From NCBI RefSeq assembly GCF_003418935.1, contig NZ_QVMT01000013.1, positions 25,301 through 89,300 of the forward strand: 64,000 nucleotides of DNA. Direction: 5' to 3'. The translations under genes and the position numbers were made by a program. The notes under the pieces were generated by a model. It saw nothing but the letters and a program-made list of their open reading frames with translations. It ran no database searches and had not been told where the DNA came from. How positions within the stretch are numbered: position 1 is the first letter of the stretch; each line of letters begins with the position of its first letter. This document shows, piece after piece, positions 16,708 through 25,666 of this stretch. The stretch is from Emticicia sp. C21. Lineage in GTDB: Bacteria; Bacteroidota; Bacteroidia; Cytophagales; Spirosomataceae.

Positions 16708-18099
16708 ATGCTTTTAACGTTTATTGTTCTGTATTTATTAGGTACTGTGTTCATAGGATGGTTTGCATCCAGATTTGTAAAAACAGCTGATGATTTTGCT
16801 ATTGCCGGAAGAAAAATGCCAACTTATGTAGTGGCGTCCGGCCTTTTTGCTACCTGGTTTGGCTCAGAAACAGTAATGGGTGCCTCATCTGAATTTATGG
16901 AAAACGGATTAATTGGTGTTATTGAAGACCCTTTTGGTGCTTCCTTATGTTTATTATTAATTGGTCTTTTCTTCGCCCGTCCTCTATACAAATTAAATAT
17001 ACTAACTTTTAGTGATTACTTCAGTATCAGATACAATAAAAATGTAGAATGGATTTCAGCACTATTTCTCATTCCCTCCTATTTTAGCTGGATTGCGGCG
17101 CAACTAGTAGCATTAGCCATTGTTCTGCAAGCAGTGGCAGGTATCCCTTTTATATATGGAATTCTGATATGTGCATCGGTCGTAGTTTTTTATACTTATG
17201 TGGGCGGCATGTGGTCAGTGGCTGTTACTGATACCGTTCAGACTGCTATCATTATCGTGGGCATGCTTATTCTGATGGTAGAATTGGTAACAGAAATTGG
17301 AGGTTGGGGGCAGATGGTGGCCAGAACTCCACCGGATTTTTTCCGATTTATTCCTAAAGAACATTCAGTGACAAGCTGGGTAACCTATTTTGGTGCATGG
17401 ATAACCATTGGCTGGGGTTCAATTCCACAGCAGGATGTGTTTCAACGGGTATTATCAGCCAAATCTGAAAAAGTAGCTGTCAGAGGTGCCTATTGGTCTG
17501 CGTTTATGTATTTATCTATTGCCTGCATGCCACTGGTCATTGCACTTTGTGGTTCTCTATTATATCCTGATATTAAAGTCGGTGATACACAAATGACCAT
17601 TCCGTTTTTAGTGCTCCATCATTCAGGTTTGGGAATGCAGATTTTATTCTTTGGTGCCTTACTCTCTGCTATTTTAAGTACTTGCAGTGGTGCGATTCTC
17701 GCACCTGCCACAGTTGTCGGAGAAAACCTTTTAAGACCCTTATATGGCGAAAAGATTTCTGATAAGCGATTGTTGCAAATCATGCGCTTATCAGTGATAG
17801 GCATTACAATTATTAGCGTTGGGCTATCTCTTTATAAATCAGAAATTTATGAATTAGTGGGTGAGTCTTCGTCTTTAAGCTTAGTGGCATTGTTTACTCC
17901 TTTGGTGGCTGGTCTGTATTGGAAAAGAGCAACAGCCCTGGGGGCGGTTTGTTCGATGGTTGGAGGAACAAGCGTTTGGCTATATCTGGAGTTTTACCCA
18001 ACTGAGATTCCAGGCATGATTTGGGGTTTATTGGCAAGTATCACAGGTATGATAGTAGGCTCATTAATTAAGAAAGATGATAAAGTACATATCAGTTGA
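16708..18099 (+). CDS. Sodium:solute symporter (SSS family)
   Basis: Inner-membrane Na+-coupled transporter of the SSS family (TC 2.A.21), 463 aa with about 13 hydrophobic segments. Recognisable parts are the N-terminal ADDFAIAGRKMPT block with the following FATWFGSETVMGAS, the helix SYFSWIAAQLVALA, and the region AFMYLSIACMPLVIALC. The glycine- and serine-rich first helix fits Na+ binding. The substrate could be an amino acid, organic acid or sugar; the neighbours give no clue. The last 23 bases overlap the next gene in another frame, so the two are translated from one transcript. Confidence 0.9.
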   Translation: MLLTFIVLYLLGTVFIGWFASRFVKTADDFAIAGRKMPTYVVASGLFATWFGSETVMGASSEFMENGLIGVIEDPFGASLCLLLIGLFFARPLYKLNILTFSDYFSIRYNKNVEWISALFLIPSYFSWIAAQLVALAIVLQAVAGIPFIYGILICASVVVFYTYVGGMWSVAVTDTVQTAIIIVGMLILMVELVTEIGGWGQMVARTPPDFFRFIPKEHSVTSWVTYFGAWITIGWGSIPQQDVFQRVLSAKSEKVAVRGAYWSAFMYLSIACMPLVIALCGSLLYPDIKVGDTQMTIPFLVLHHSGLGMQILFFGALLSAILSTCSGAILAPATVVGENLLRPLYGEKISDKRLLQIMRLSVIGITIISVGLSLYKSEIYELVGESSSLSLVALFTPLVAGLYWKRATALGAVCSMVGGTSVWLYLEFYPTEIPGMIWGLLASITGMIVGSLIKKDDKVHIS

Positions 18100-18499
18100 T
18101 GATTTTATAGACCATCAAATACCTCATTTACAACACCTTATGCAAAGGCTGAGAATCCTGATTCTGAATGCCCATCCCAGGATACGAGAGCATCTTGAAA
18201 TCAATACGCCCATGTTTAAGGTAAAGCAGGATGTTTGTTATTTTGGTAAAGTACATCCGACAAAAGGGCTTGAGCTTTGTTTTTTGAGAGGCTTTCAACT
18301 TTCCAATGAACAAGGGCTATTAGATGCCAAAGGCAGGAGATACATACATGGAATTACCCTTACTGATATAAATGACCTCAAAAACAAGGAGACAGCTTTT
18401 CTGGAAGTATTAAATGAAGCCTTGATTTTAGATGAAATTAATGAAAAGTCTGTTTTCACAGAAATGCTTCAGGCCGCAAGGAAAAAGAAATCAACCTAG
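18077..18499 (+). CDS. DUF1801 domain-containing protein
   Basis: Small cytosolic protein of 140 aa resembling the DUF1801/YdhG-like family. The pattern includes an N-terminal helical part, INTPMFKVKQDVCYF, a central beta region with GLELCFLRG, and a DAKGRRYIHGI motif near residue 90. The molecular function of the family is not established. It overlaps the symporter gene by 23 bases at its 5' end and the convergent flavoprotein gene by 9 bases at its 3' end. Confidence 0.8.
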   Translation: MIKYISVDDFIDHQIPHLQHLMQRLRILILNAHPRIREHLEINTPMFKVKQDVCYFGKVHPTKGLELCFLRGFQLSNEQGLLDAKGRRYIHGITLTDINDLKNKETAFLEVLNEALILDEINEKSVFTEMLQAARKKKST

Positions 18500-19717
18500 G
18501 CTTTGGGCAGCAATCCATCCTCCTGTCCATGCAGCCTGAAAGTTGAAGCCTCCTGTTATGGCGTCAATATTTAATACTTCTCCCGCCAAATACAGGTTTG
18601 GGTATTTTTTCAGGCTGAACTTTTCAAAATCTATTTCTAATAGGTCAACTCCTCCGGCTGTAACAAACTCTTCTTTAAAGGTACTTTTGCCATTTACTTT
18701 GAACTTACTGGCTGTTAGTTGTTCCACTAATTTAATAATATGCTTTTTGCCGGTCTCTGCCCATTTCTGGTACTCTCCTATCCCTGCAGCAATACAAAGA
18801 CTTTTCCAAAGGCGAATAGATACGCCAAATTCAGGATTAGACAGTACATTCTTTTTGGGCTGATTAGAGATTTGTTGATGCAAATGTCGCCTTACTTTCT
18901 CAAGGTCAGTTTTACCTAGCCAATTGACTACAACATCAAACTCATAATTTAACTCGTTCAGTTCTCTGGCAGCCCAGGCAGATAATTTCAGAATAGCAGG
19001 GCCAGATAGTCCCCAGTGCGTAATAAGAATAGGGCCATCAGAAGAGAAAGTATTCAATGCTTTGTCCTTACCATTCTGAAGCTGACAAACTACATTTTCG
19101 GCACTGATTCCCATTAAATCCTGAATACGTTCGTCTTTAATATTGAAAGTAAACAGAGAGGGTACTGGCGAAACGATATTTACCCCAAGGGTTTCTAATA
19201 GTTTCCATACCGCAGTGTCGCTTCCGGTAGCAATCATTAATTTTTTGGTTTGTAACTGTCTCTCACCCATCGCATTCACTAACCATTCTTCTCCTGAACT
19301 TTCAATGCTTTCTACTCTGGTATTTTTAATGATTTCTATTCGGTTTTTATAGCAGGCTTCTATAAAACAATCAATAATACTTTGTGAAGAATTGCTAATC
19401 GGAAACATTCTTCCATCAGTTTCCTTTTTGATTTTTACTCCTCTGCTTTCAAACCATTCAATCGTATGGGTAGGATTAAATCGCTGAAAAGGTTGCAACA
19501 ATTCCTGATTGCCACGTGGATAATAATTAATGAGTGTTGCCGGGTCAAAACAGGCATGAGTAACATTACACCTACCTCCACCCGATACTTTCACTTTTTG
19601 AAGAACATCTCTTCCTCTATCCAGAATTGCTATCCTTAAATTTCTGTTTCTTTCGGCTGTATTGATAGCCGTAAAAAAGCCTGCTGCACCTCCACCAATG
19701 ATTATTAAATCGTACAT
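18491..19717 (-). CDS. NAD(P)/FAD-dependent oxidoreductase, HI0933 (YhiN) family
   Basis: Flavoprotein of 408 aa. The N-terminal dinucleotide motif is IIGGGAAGFFTAI (residues 6-18), followed by the family block KVKVSGGGRCNVTHA and the C-terminal FAD-binding block AGEVLNIDAITGGFNFQAAW. This set defines the HI0933-like family, sometimes labelled aminoacetone oxidase; the physiological substrate is not settled. It stands alone on the minus strand, convergent with the DUF1801 gene. Confidence 0.9.
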   Translation of the reverse strand: MYDLIIIGGGAAGFFTAINTAERNRNLRIAILDRGRDVLQKVKVSGGGRCNVTHACFDPATLINYYPRGNQELLQPFQRFNPTHTIEWFESRGVKIKKETDGRMFPISNSSQSIIDCFIEACYKNRIEIIKNTRVESIESSGEEWLVNAMGERQLQTKKLMIATGSDTAVWKLLETLGVNIVSPVPSLFTFNIKDERIQDLMGISAENVVCQLQNGKDKALNTFSSDGPILITHWGLSGPAILKLSAWAARELNELNYEFDVVVNWLGKTDLEKVRRHLHQQISNQPKKNVLSNPEFGVSIRLWKSLCIAAGIGEYQKWAETGKKHIIKLVEQLTASKFKVNGKSTFKEEFVTAGGVDLLEIDFEKFSLKKYPNLYLAGEVLNIDAITGGFNFQAAWTGGWIAAQSLG

Positions 19718-19743
19718 ATTAAGAATTATTTGCTTTAATACGC

Positions 19744-19788
19744 AAAAAAATCACCTTAGATAATTAGCCATGCTTCTATCCAAGGTGA
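19744..19788 (-). terminator. Intrinsic terminator behind the DUF6438-like lipoprotein
   Basis: Arms TCACCTTAGATA (19751-19762) and TATCCAAGGTGA (19777-19788) pair with one A/C mismatch. On the minus strand the stem is followed by seven T. It sits between the lipoprotein stop and the flavoprotein start. Confidence 0.65.
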
Positions 19789-19887
19789 AATTGCTTTTAC
19801 AAAACAAGTGCATCAACAGCAGAATTCAAAATACTGAGAGCATATTTTAAGTCATTTAGGATTTATAGACATCCCCACCAATGACTC

Positions 19888-20394
19888 TTAAGGTTTTACA
19901 TATTTTTCTTCGAAATAAATTCTCTTTTCACGAAGTAACTTCAATAATGGGGCAATTTCTTGCACATCATGACCAAACTCAAAAGTTACTTTATGCTTTG
20001 AATCGTTTTTTGTAATCTCTACCCATTCAGCACCACCATCAGCACAATCCGGACATCCTATTGTTTCCGGTAATTTTTTAAAAGTATCGAAATCAACACT
20101 TTTTGAAACCGCTGTTACATACTCATCTGTTAATTTCTCTGTATAAGTTTTAGGATCACCGCCTTCAGTTCCTCTTCCACCGTTCTGGTATACCGTAAAT
20201 GCAGCTTCGTCATTTACTAATGCCATTTCTTTCCTACAAGGCCCGAGACACATGCCGAAACTTGTGCCGTATTTAATTACAATACCATCTAAAGTCGTTA
20301 ATTTTTGCTGATCATCAGGTATCTGTGAATCCTGTTCACAAGCCATAAAAGAAAATGTGGAAAGAATGATTGCTACAAACAATTGAATTTTCAT
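19888..20394 (-). CDS. Lipoprotein of unknown function (DUF6438-like)
   Basis: Secreted lipoprotein. The ATG at 20394 gives a standard signal peptide (MKIQLFVAIILSTFSF) with lipobox FMAC; an upstream ATG at 20427 would add eleven unlikely residues. The mature protein carries two Cys pairs, MCLGPC and GCPDC, about 75 residues apart, and a pattern (Cys-rich start after a beta strand, TVYQNGGRG, a helical FDTFKKLPETIG, closing beta strands) that reminds me of DUF6438 proteins; that family assignment is tentative. It may bind metal or hold disulfides at the cell surface. It is divergent from tex with 74 bases between starts. Confidence 0.7.
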   Translation of the reverse strand: MKIQLFVAIILSTFSFMACEQDSQIPDDQQKLTTLDGIVIKYGTSFGMCLGPCRKEMALVNDEAAFTVYQNGGRGTEGGDPKTYTEKLTDEYVTAVSKSVDFDTFKKLPETIGCPDCADGGAEWVEITKNDSKHKVTFEFGHDVQEIAPLLKLLREKRIYFEEKYVKP

Positions 20395-20468
20395 TTTAAT
20401 AATAGATTTTTGTGTTTGAATATTCATTTTACAATTAGGATTCCTTTCAGATTAAAAAGGTTGGAAAC

Positions 20469-22580
20469 ATGACCACAAAACAAATACAAATTATAGTCCA
20501 GGCTGTAGGTGCGACAGAAAAACACGTTAAGAATACCATAACTTTATTAGAAGAAGGTGCAACTATACCATTTATTGCCCGATACAGAAAAGAAATGACA
20601 GGCAGTATGGACGAGGTGCAGATTGCCTCTGTCAAAGACCAGCACAGCAAGTTTTTAGAGGCCGATAAACGCAGAGAAGCCATCATCAAATCAATAGAGG
20701 AACAGGGCAAAATGACACCTGAGTTGCTGAGTAAGTTACAAAACGCCTTGTATTTAAGTGAGCTGGAAGACTTATATCTACCTTATAAACAAAAGCGCAA
20801 AACGCGTGCAACAATTGCTATTGAAAAAGGGCTTGAACCATTAGCAAAAATTATTTTCGCACAAAAGGATAGAAACATTGAAGCCATTGCAGAGAAATAC
20901 CTTAATGATAAAGTGGGAAGAGTGGAAGATGCTCTACAAGGAGCAAGAGATATTATGGCTGAATGGATCAATGAAGACATTCAGGCAAGAAATGCCGTTA
21001 GAAAAATTTTTGAAAGAGAATCAATTGTGACGGCTAAAGTAAAAAAGGGTAAAAAAGAAGAAGGTGCTAAATATCAGGATTATTTTGAATTTTCAGAACC
21101 CTTATCAAGAATACCCTCACATCGTTTACTGGCTATTCGTAGGGGTGAAGAAGAAGGCATTCTTTCAGTAGATATATCAATCGAGGCTGAGAGAGGAACC
21201 GATGCTCTGGATCGTATTTATCTGAAAGGATTGCCTGAAGCAAAAGACCAGGTTGCAGACGCTATTACGGATTCTTATAATCGTTTGCTAAAGCCAAGTA
21301 TTGAGACTGAATTCTCAAATCTATCAAAACAAAAGGCAGATACTGAAGCCATCAAAATTTTTGCTGCTAATCTTCGTCAATTATTACTGGCATCTCCACT
21401 AGGCCAAAAAAGAGTATTGGCTGTTGATCCAGGTTTCAGAACGGGTTGTAAAACCGTATGTCTGAATGAACAAGGAGATCTATTATACGATACTGTCATT
21501 TATCCAATGGATAGGAAGATGGAAGCCGAAGGGGTGATCAAAAAGCTAATTTATGATTATAAAATACAAGCCATTGCTATTGGAAATGGTACTGCCAGCC
21601 GGGAAACAGAAAGTTTTGTAAAATCTTTGAAACTGGATAAGATACAAGTGTACGTGGTTTCAGAGCAGGGCGCATCCATTTATTCTGCTTCTGAAATTGC
21701 CAGAGAAGAGTTTCCGAAAAAGGATGTAACTGTACGTGGCGCCATTTCTATCGGTCGTAGATTAATGGACCCTTTGGCTGAACTGGTAAAAATTGACCCG
21801 AAATCTATTGGTGTGGGTCAATACCAGCACGATGTAGAGCAAAAGATGCTGAAAGAAAGCCTTGATTCGGTAGTGGAAAGCTGTGTAAACTTAGTGGGTG
21901 TAGAATTAAATACGGCCAGTAAAAACTTATTAAGCTATGTTTCAGGCTTAGGACCGTCATTAGCGCAGAATATTGTAGATTATAGAGCTAAAAATGGTGC
22001 ATTCAGGTCAAGAGACGAATTGAAAAAAGTCCCTCGTTTAGGGGCAAAAGCTTTTGAACAAAGTGCAGGCTTCTTACGTATCAATGGAGCAAAAAATCCT
22101 TTAGATAATTCAGCGGTACACCCGGAGACTTATGGCATTGTTGAAAAAATGGCAAAGGATATTGGACTAAAAGTAACCGACCTGATAAATAATGCTCAGA
22201 TTAAATCAAAAATCAATCTGAATAATTATGTAACTGCAAATGTTGGCTTACCTACATTAAATGATATTCTCTCTGAATTACAAAAGCCTGGTCGTGATCC
22301 TAGGGAAGCACTAGAAGAATTTGAATTCGCTTCTGATGTGCACAAAATAGAAGATTTGAGAGAAGGTATGGTTTTGCCCGGAATCGTTACCAATATTACT
22401 GCCTTTGGTTGTTTTGTTGATGTAGGTGTCCATCAGGATGGACTGGTGCATGTTTCTCAAATGGCGAATCGTTTCATTAAAGATCCGAATGAGGTAGTGA
22501 AAGTGCATCAGAAAGTTCAGGTAAAAGTTACTGAAATAGATATTCCCAGAAAACGTATTGCATTGAGTATGAAGGTTTAG
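20469..22580 (+). CDS. tex: Tex family RNA-binding transcription accessory protein
   Basis: Cytoplasmic multidomain nucleic-acid-binding protein related to eukaryotic Spt6, affecting transcription and gene expression. Domain order over 703 aa: N-terminal helical Tex domain (1-190), central YqgF-like RNase H fold beginning at VLAVDPGFRTGCK (about 320-450), helix-hairpin-helix repeats including ALSYVSGL-type and LKKVPRLGAKAFEQ (about 480-560), and a C-terminal S1 RNA-binding domain (GIVTNITAFGCFVDVGVHQDGLVHVS). The length matches the family and no domain is missing. The tmRNA gene follows 125 bases downstream. Confidence 0.96.
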   Translation: MTTKQIQIIVQAVGATEKHVKNTITLLEEGATIPFIARYRKEMTGSMDEVQIASVKDQHSKFLEADKRREAIIKSIEEQGKMTPELLSKLQNALYLSELEDLYLPYKQKRKTRATIAIEKGLEPLAKIIFAQKDRNIEAIAEKYLNDKVGRVEDALQGARDIMAEWINEDIQARNAVRKIFERESIVTAKVKKGKKEEGAKYQDYFEFSEPLSRIPSHRLLAIRRGEEEGILSVDISIEAERGTDALDRIYLKGLPEAKDQVADAITDSYNRLLKPSIETEFSNLSKQKADTEAIKIFAANLRQLLLASPLGQKRVLAVDPGFRTGCKTVCLNEQGDLLYDTVIYPMDRKMEAEGVIKKLIYDYKIQAIAIGNGTASRETESFVKSLKLDKIQVYVVSEQGASIYSASEIAREEFPKKDVTVRGAISIGRRLMDPLAELVKIDPKSIGVGQYQHDVEQKMLKESLDSVVESCVNLVGVELNTASKNLLSYVSGLGPSLAQNIVDYRAKNGAFRSRDELKKVPRLGAKAFEQSAGFLRINGAKNPLDNSAVHPETYGIVEKMAKDIGLKVTDLINNAQIKSKINLNNYVTANVGLPTLNDILSELQKPGRDPREALEEFEFASDVHKIEDLREGMVLPGIVTNITAFGCFVDVGVHQDGLVHVSQMANRFIKDPNEVVKVHQKVQVKVTEIDIPRKRIALSMKV

Positions 22581-22653
22581 GAATTGAGTGACTGAGCGGG
22601 TAACGGTTGCTGAGTTAGTGAATTAGTGATTAGGAGTCCTAAATATTTTTTAA

Positions 22654-22698
22654 TTGTCGCGAACTTTTCACAAACGATTTTTGTCATATGATGACAAA
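22654..22698 (+). promoter_or_regulatory. Predicted tmRNA promoter with overlapping inverted repeat
   Basis: TTG (22654-22656), a 19-base spacer and GATTTTTG (22676-22683) fit the Bacteroidota -33/-7 promoter with one mismatch. The -7 box overlaps the inverted repeat TTTGTCAT-ATG-ATGACAAA (22680-22698). The transcript would start near 22690, about 15 bases before the mature 5' end, as expected for a processed pre-tmRNA. Confidence 0.45.
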
Positions 22699-22705
22699 CA
22701 ATCAT

Positions 22706-23077
22706 GGGGACGACCGGTTTTGACGGCGTGAGTGGTTGCGAGTAAAAGCATGTCGGGAGCTGGTAGAACCTCCTGTTAAAAATTCTTCCGAAAAATAACT
22801 GGCAATACTTCGTATGCCATGGCTGCTTAATTCCGGAGTGAATTAACCTTTTAGCCACATTCCGCCCTGGTTAACCTCTGCTGCTGGGGAGTTCGGAGTG
22901 TCGACCCGGAGAGGCGATTAAGTGCGGGGAACTTGTGCTTAATTAGTATTTAGGTTTCTAAGGAAAAGTTTCGGTATGTCGGACACCTAGCTTTTCCCGA
23001 AAATTAAGACCGAATAAACATGTAGAAGGCTCGACAAGTGCCATGTTCGGACCAGAGTTCGACTCTCTGCGTCTCCA
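22706..23077 (+). ncRNA. ssrA: Transfer-messenger RNA (tmRNA)
   Basis: tmRNA rescues stalled ribosomes and tags the unfinished peptide for degradation. The tRNA-like ends pair: GGGGACG at 22706-22712 with CGTCTCC at 23070-23076 (one G-U), followed by discriminator A at 23077. The T arm is present near 23053-23069 with TTCGACT in the loop. The CCA end is not encoded (CAA follows), so it must be added after transcription. The mRNA-like part encodes a short tag at 22801-22830, and several stem-forming regions follow, as expected for pseudoknots. The total of about 372 nt is normal. I see no sign of a permuted two-piece form. Confidence 0.96.
22801..22830 (+). other. tmRNA tag-peptide reading frame
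   Basis: Resume codon GGC at 22801 and a frame reading GNTSYAMAA before TAA (22828-22830). With the alanine carried by tmRNA the tag would be A-GNTSYAMAA. The YA(M/L)AA ending is the usual protease-recognition end; YAMAA resembles known Cytophaga-type tags. Confidence 0.88.
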
Positions 23078-23083
23078 CAAATG

Positions 23084-23122
23084 AGCGTAACAATCTGACA
23101 ATAAAGATGTTACGCTTTTTTA
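23084..23122 (+). terminator. Intrinsic terminator of tmRNA
   Basis: Stem AGCGTAACA (23084-23092) / TGTTACGCT (23108-23116) followed by a T-run at 23116-23121, beginning seven bases after the mature tmRNA 3' end. Confidence 0.85.
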
Positions 23123-23131
23123 TTTACTATT

Positions 23132-23557
23132 TCATTTTGAATATACAAATTCAGAATTAGCGAAATCGTCAATTATTCTCCCTAGAATATTGGCAAATTT
23201 ATAGTTAGATCTATCATTTAAGCCAATACTTGTCAATCTTTGCCCTTCATTTAGAATCAGTTCTTCAGGCAGATAATTAATCCTGGAATAAAAGACGTAT
23301 TTCTTATTAGGCTTACTTTCATTATCTCCAATGTATTCCTTAAACTTGGAATAAGTGTGTAAATCAACCCCAATCTCCTCTTTAATTTCACGTAATAAAG
23401 CTTGTTCGGGAGTTTCACCGTCTTCTATTATCCCACCAAATAAATCCCAGTGATTTGGATAAGAAATAGTTGGTTTATCATCTCTAAGGTATATGAGAAG
23501 CTTGTCATTTTTATCAAATAATAAACAGGTGGAAACAAAAAACATTTTCGAAAACAA
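23132..23557 (-). CDS. NUDIX hydrolase
   Basis: Hydrolase of nucleoside diphosphates linked to another moiety, 141 aa. The NUDIX box is complete at residues about 41-64: GGIIEDGETPEQALLREIKE followed by EIG, matching GX5EX7REUXEEXGU. Before it WDLFGG is also typical. The substrate (mutagenic nucleotide, ADP-ribose, CDP-alcohol or other) cannot be told from the box. It is convergent with the tmRNA gene and separated from it by the terminator. Confidence 0.9.
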   Translation of the reverse strand: MFSKMFFVSTCLLFDKNDKLLIYLRDDKPTISYPNHWDLFGGIIEDGETPEQALLREIKEEIGVDLHTYSKFKEYIGDNESKPNKKYVFYSRINYLPEELILNEGQRLTSIGLNDRSNYKFANILGRIIDDFANSEFVYSK

Positions 23558-23750
23558 TAATTAAAATAAAAAGAATTAGTCAAAATAAAGAATTGTATCG
23601 GAAAGCCCCTTAATAATTTTAATGAAATTTTAATAGAGATTAAAAAAACAGATAATTAGTAAATTTTGGGAATCCAGATTTGAAATATTATATAAAATTA
23701 TCTTAAATTCGAGGAGTCAAACCTATTATTTACTTAATTTTTTAAATTTT

Positions 23751-23900
23751 GTGTTAGTATTTTTTTTCTTCTGTTTTTTATCATTCAGTTTAGGTATAAT
23801 TATCGGGATTTCGATTATGGTTTATTATAGAGAAACTCCTAATCAAATCGTTCAAAGTCCCCCGCAAATTAATCTTTTCGAATTTATTAGTCCAAACTAA
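23751..23900 (+). CDS. Possible small membrane protein
   Basis: Within the 666-base gap between the NUDIX gene and the helicase, an open frame from GTG 23751 to TAA 23900 encodes 49 residues: a strongly hydrophobic segment (VLVFFFFCFLSFSLGIIIGI) followed by a polar tail with VYYRETPNQIV and SPPQINLFEF. The frame is open further upstream to 23664 and could start at TTG 23667. I recognise no family. The single-membrane-segment layout is what small real proteins look like, but an AT-rich gap can produce such a frame by chance, so this is a candidate only. Confidence 0.22.
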   Translation: MLVFFFFCFLSFSLGIIIGISIMVYYRETPNQIVQSPPQINLFEFISPN

Positions 23901-24011
23901 AATGAAATTTGAGTTTTTCAATATTTAATAGACTGACTATTCTGTAAATAATTTAATTCCTAGAATAGTACGTCTATTAAATATTTTATGACTTAACTTT
24001 ATTCCTCTTCA

Positions 24012-24181
24012 AATTAACATGTTAATTGCAATGTGAAAAGCATTTTCTAAGTAAGCTTGCATTTCTTCTAAATGGCATCTACAAATAACATTTCCTTAAT
24101 AATCTTCTATCAGGATCAATCTTTACATTTTGAAACTTCTTATAGCTCAAGCATGTTAGAATACTTTAATACTTCTAACAT
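24012..24181. promoter_or_regulatory. Two palindromes upstream of the DEAD-box helicase gene
   Basis: A perfect 16-base palindrome AATTAACATGTTAATT at 24012-24027, and an inverted repeat with 9-base arms ATGTTAGAA (24153-24161) / TTCTAACAT (24173-24181), 11 bases apart, ending 42 bases before the start codon. A TACATTTTG (24124-24132) close to the -7 consensus lies between them. The second repeat would fold in the leader RNA. The rest of the gap 23901-24223 shows nothing else I can name. Confidence 0.35.
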
Positions 24182-24223
24182 TTAAGATACAAATCAGCCA
24201 ATACAAGTATAATTTACCAAGCA

Positions 24224-25552
24224 ATGACTTTCGAAGAATTAAATCTGAATAAACAATTACTCAATGCCTTAGATGATTTAGGCTATACCACTCCAACTAC
24301 TATCCAGAAAAAAGCTTTTTCTGTTGTCATGTCAGGGCAGGATGTTTGTGGGATAGCACAGACAGGAACAGGGAAAACCTTTGCCTACCTCCTACCGAGC
24401 TTAAGACAATATCAATTCTCGAAAGAAAAAAATCCACAATTATTAATTATTGTTCCAACCAGAGAGTTGGTGGCTCAGGTAGTGGAATCAGTTAAACTTC
24501 TAAGCAAATATTTGAGTCTGCAGGTAGTGGGTGTATATGGTGGTGTAAATATTAAACAGCAAGTTCTTGAGTTAAACAATGGTTGCGATATATTGGTAGG
24601 TACGCCTGGTCGATTGATAGATTTGCTTGCTACAAATGTGGTAAAAACCAAATCAATAAAAAAACTGGTGATTGATGAGGTAGATGAAATGTTGAATCTG
24701 GGTTTTCGTCCGCAATTGGTAAATATCCTTGATTTGTTGCCTGTTAAGAGACAAAACCTCTTGTTTTCGGCTACTTTGACTGAAGAAGTAGAACACATTA
24801 TTAAAGATTACTTTAATCAGCCCGTCAAAATTGAAGCAGCTCCTGTGGGAACCCCACTTGATAATATTTCACAGACAGCTTATGAGGTACCTAACTTTTA
24901 TACAAAAGTTAATCTTTTAGAATTATTATTGGCTAAACCTGCTGAAACAAGCAAGGTTCTGGTTTTTACAGCTACCAAACAATTGGCAGACCAGTTATAT
25001 GATGAATTAGAAATGGAATTTTCTTCTCAGTTAGGTGTCATTCATTCCAATAAATCGCAGAATAATCGTTTCGATACCGTTAAAAATTTTCAGAATGGTA
25101 CGTATAGAATCCTGATCGCTACTGATATAGTGGCCAGAGGATTAGATATTTCAGAGGTTTCGCATGTGATTAATTTTGATGTGCCGGAAGTACCAGAAAA
25201 TTATATCCATCGTATTGGTAGAACGGGTCGGCAAGATAAAAAAGGGATTGCCATTAGTTTCTTTACCGGGAAAGATGCTGAAGCGAAAGAAGCAATTGAG
25301 CAATTAATGAATTATCAGATACCAGTATTGCCTTTGCCTGAACAGCTTGAAATATCTGACGAATTGACTGAAGACGAAATGCCTAAGGTAAATATGAAAG
25401 AACCTCTCCTAAAAAGACCAAAAAAAGAAGAAGTAGGACCTGCCTTTCATGAAAAATCGGAGAAAAACAAGAAAGTAAATGTAAGACGAGACTACGAGGC
25501 CGAGAAGAAAAAGAAGTATGGAAAATCTTATGAAAAACGTTCAAGAAATTAA
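24224..25552 (+). CDS. DEAD/DEAH-box RNA helicase (motif II DEVD)
   Basis: ATP-dependent RNA helicase of superfamily 2, cytoplasmic, acting in ribosome assembly or RNA decay. The motifs occur in order over 442 aa: Q motif (TPTTIQKKA), motif I AQTGTGKT (45-52), Ia PTREL, GG, Ib TPGRL, motif II DEVD (151-154), motif III SAT, motif IV region VLVFTATK, V DIVARGLDI and VI HRIGRTGR. Motif II is DEVD instead of DEAD. The C-terminal tail is lysine/arginine-rich and disordered, a common RNA-binding extension. The long upstream gap with palindromes suggests a regulated leader, as for cold-induced helicases. Confidence 0.94.
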   Translation: MTFEELNLNKQLLNALDDLGYTTPTTIQKKAFSVVMSGQDVCGIAQTGTGKTFAYLLPSLRQYQFSKEKNPQLLIIVPTRELVAQVVESVKLLSKYLSLQVVGVYGGVNIKQQVLELNNGCDILVGTPGRLIDLLATNVVKTKSIKKLVIDEVDEMLNLGFRPQLVNILDLLPVKRQNLLFSATLTEEVEHIIKDYFNQPVKIEAAPVGTPLDNISQTAYEVPNFYTKVNLLELLLAKPAETSKVLVFTATKQLADQLYDELEMEFSSQLGVIHSNKSQNNRFDTVKNFQNGTYRILIATDIVARGLDISEVSHVINFDVPEVPENYIHRIGRTGRQDKKGIAISFFTGKDAEAKEAIEQLMNYQIPVLPLPEQLEISDELTEDEMPKVNMKEPLLKRPKKEEVGPAFHEKSEKNKKVNVRRDYEAEKKKKYGKSYEKRSRN

Positions 25553-25666
25553 GCTTTTTTGACTTAGCACTGATTTACTTAAATTTTCTCATACTAAAAC
25601 ATGGGCATTTTAAGTTTTAATATTTAAGTTTGTATGGATTTACGACAAATAAATATTAAAATAATT

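Noticed and set aside
22577-22858. Minus-strand open frame over the tmRNA 5' half
   Set aside because: It lies on a clear tmRNA gene with paired acceptor stem and tag frame, and encodes no recognisable protein.
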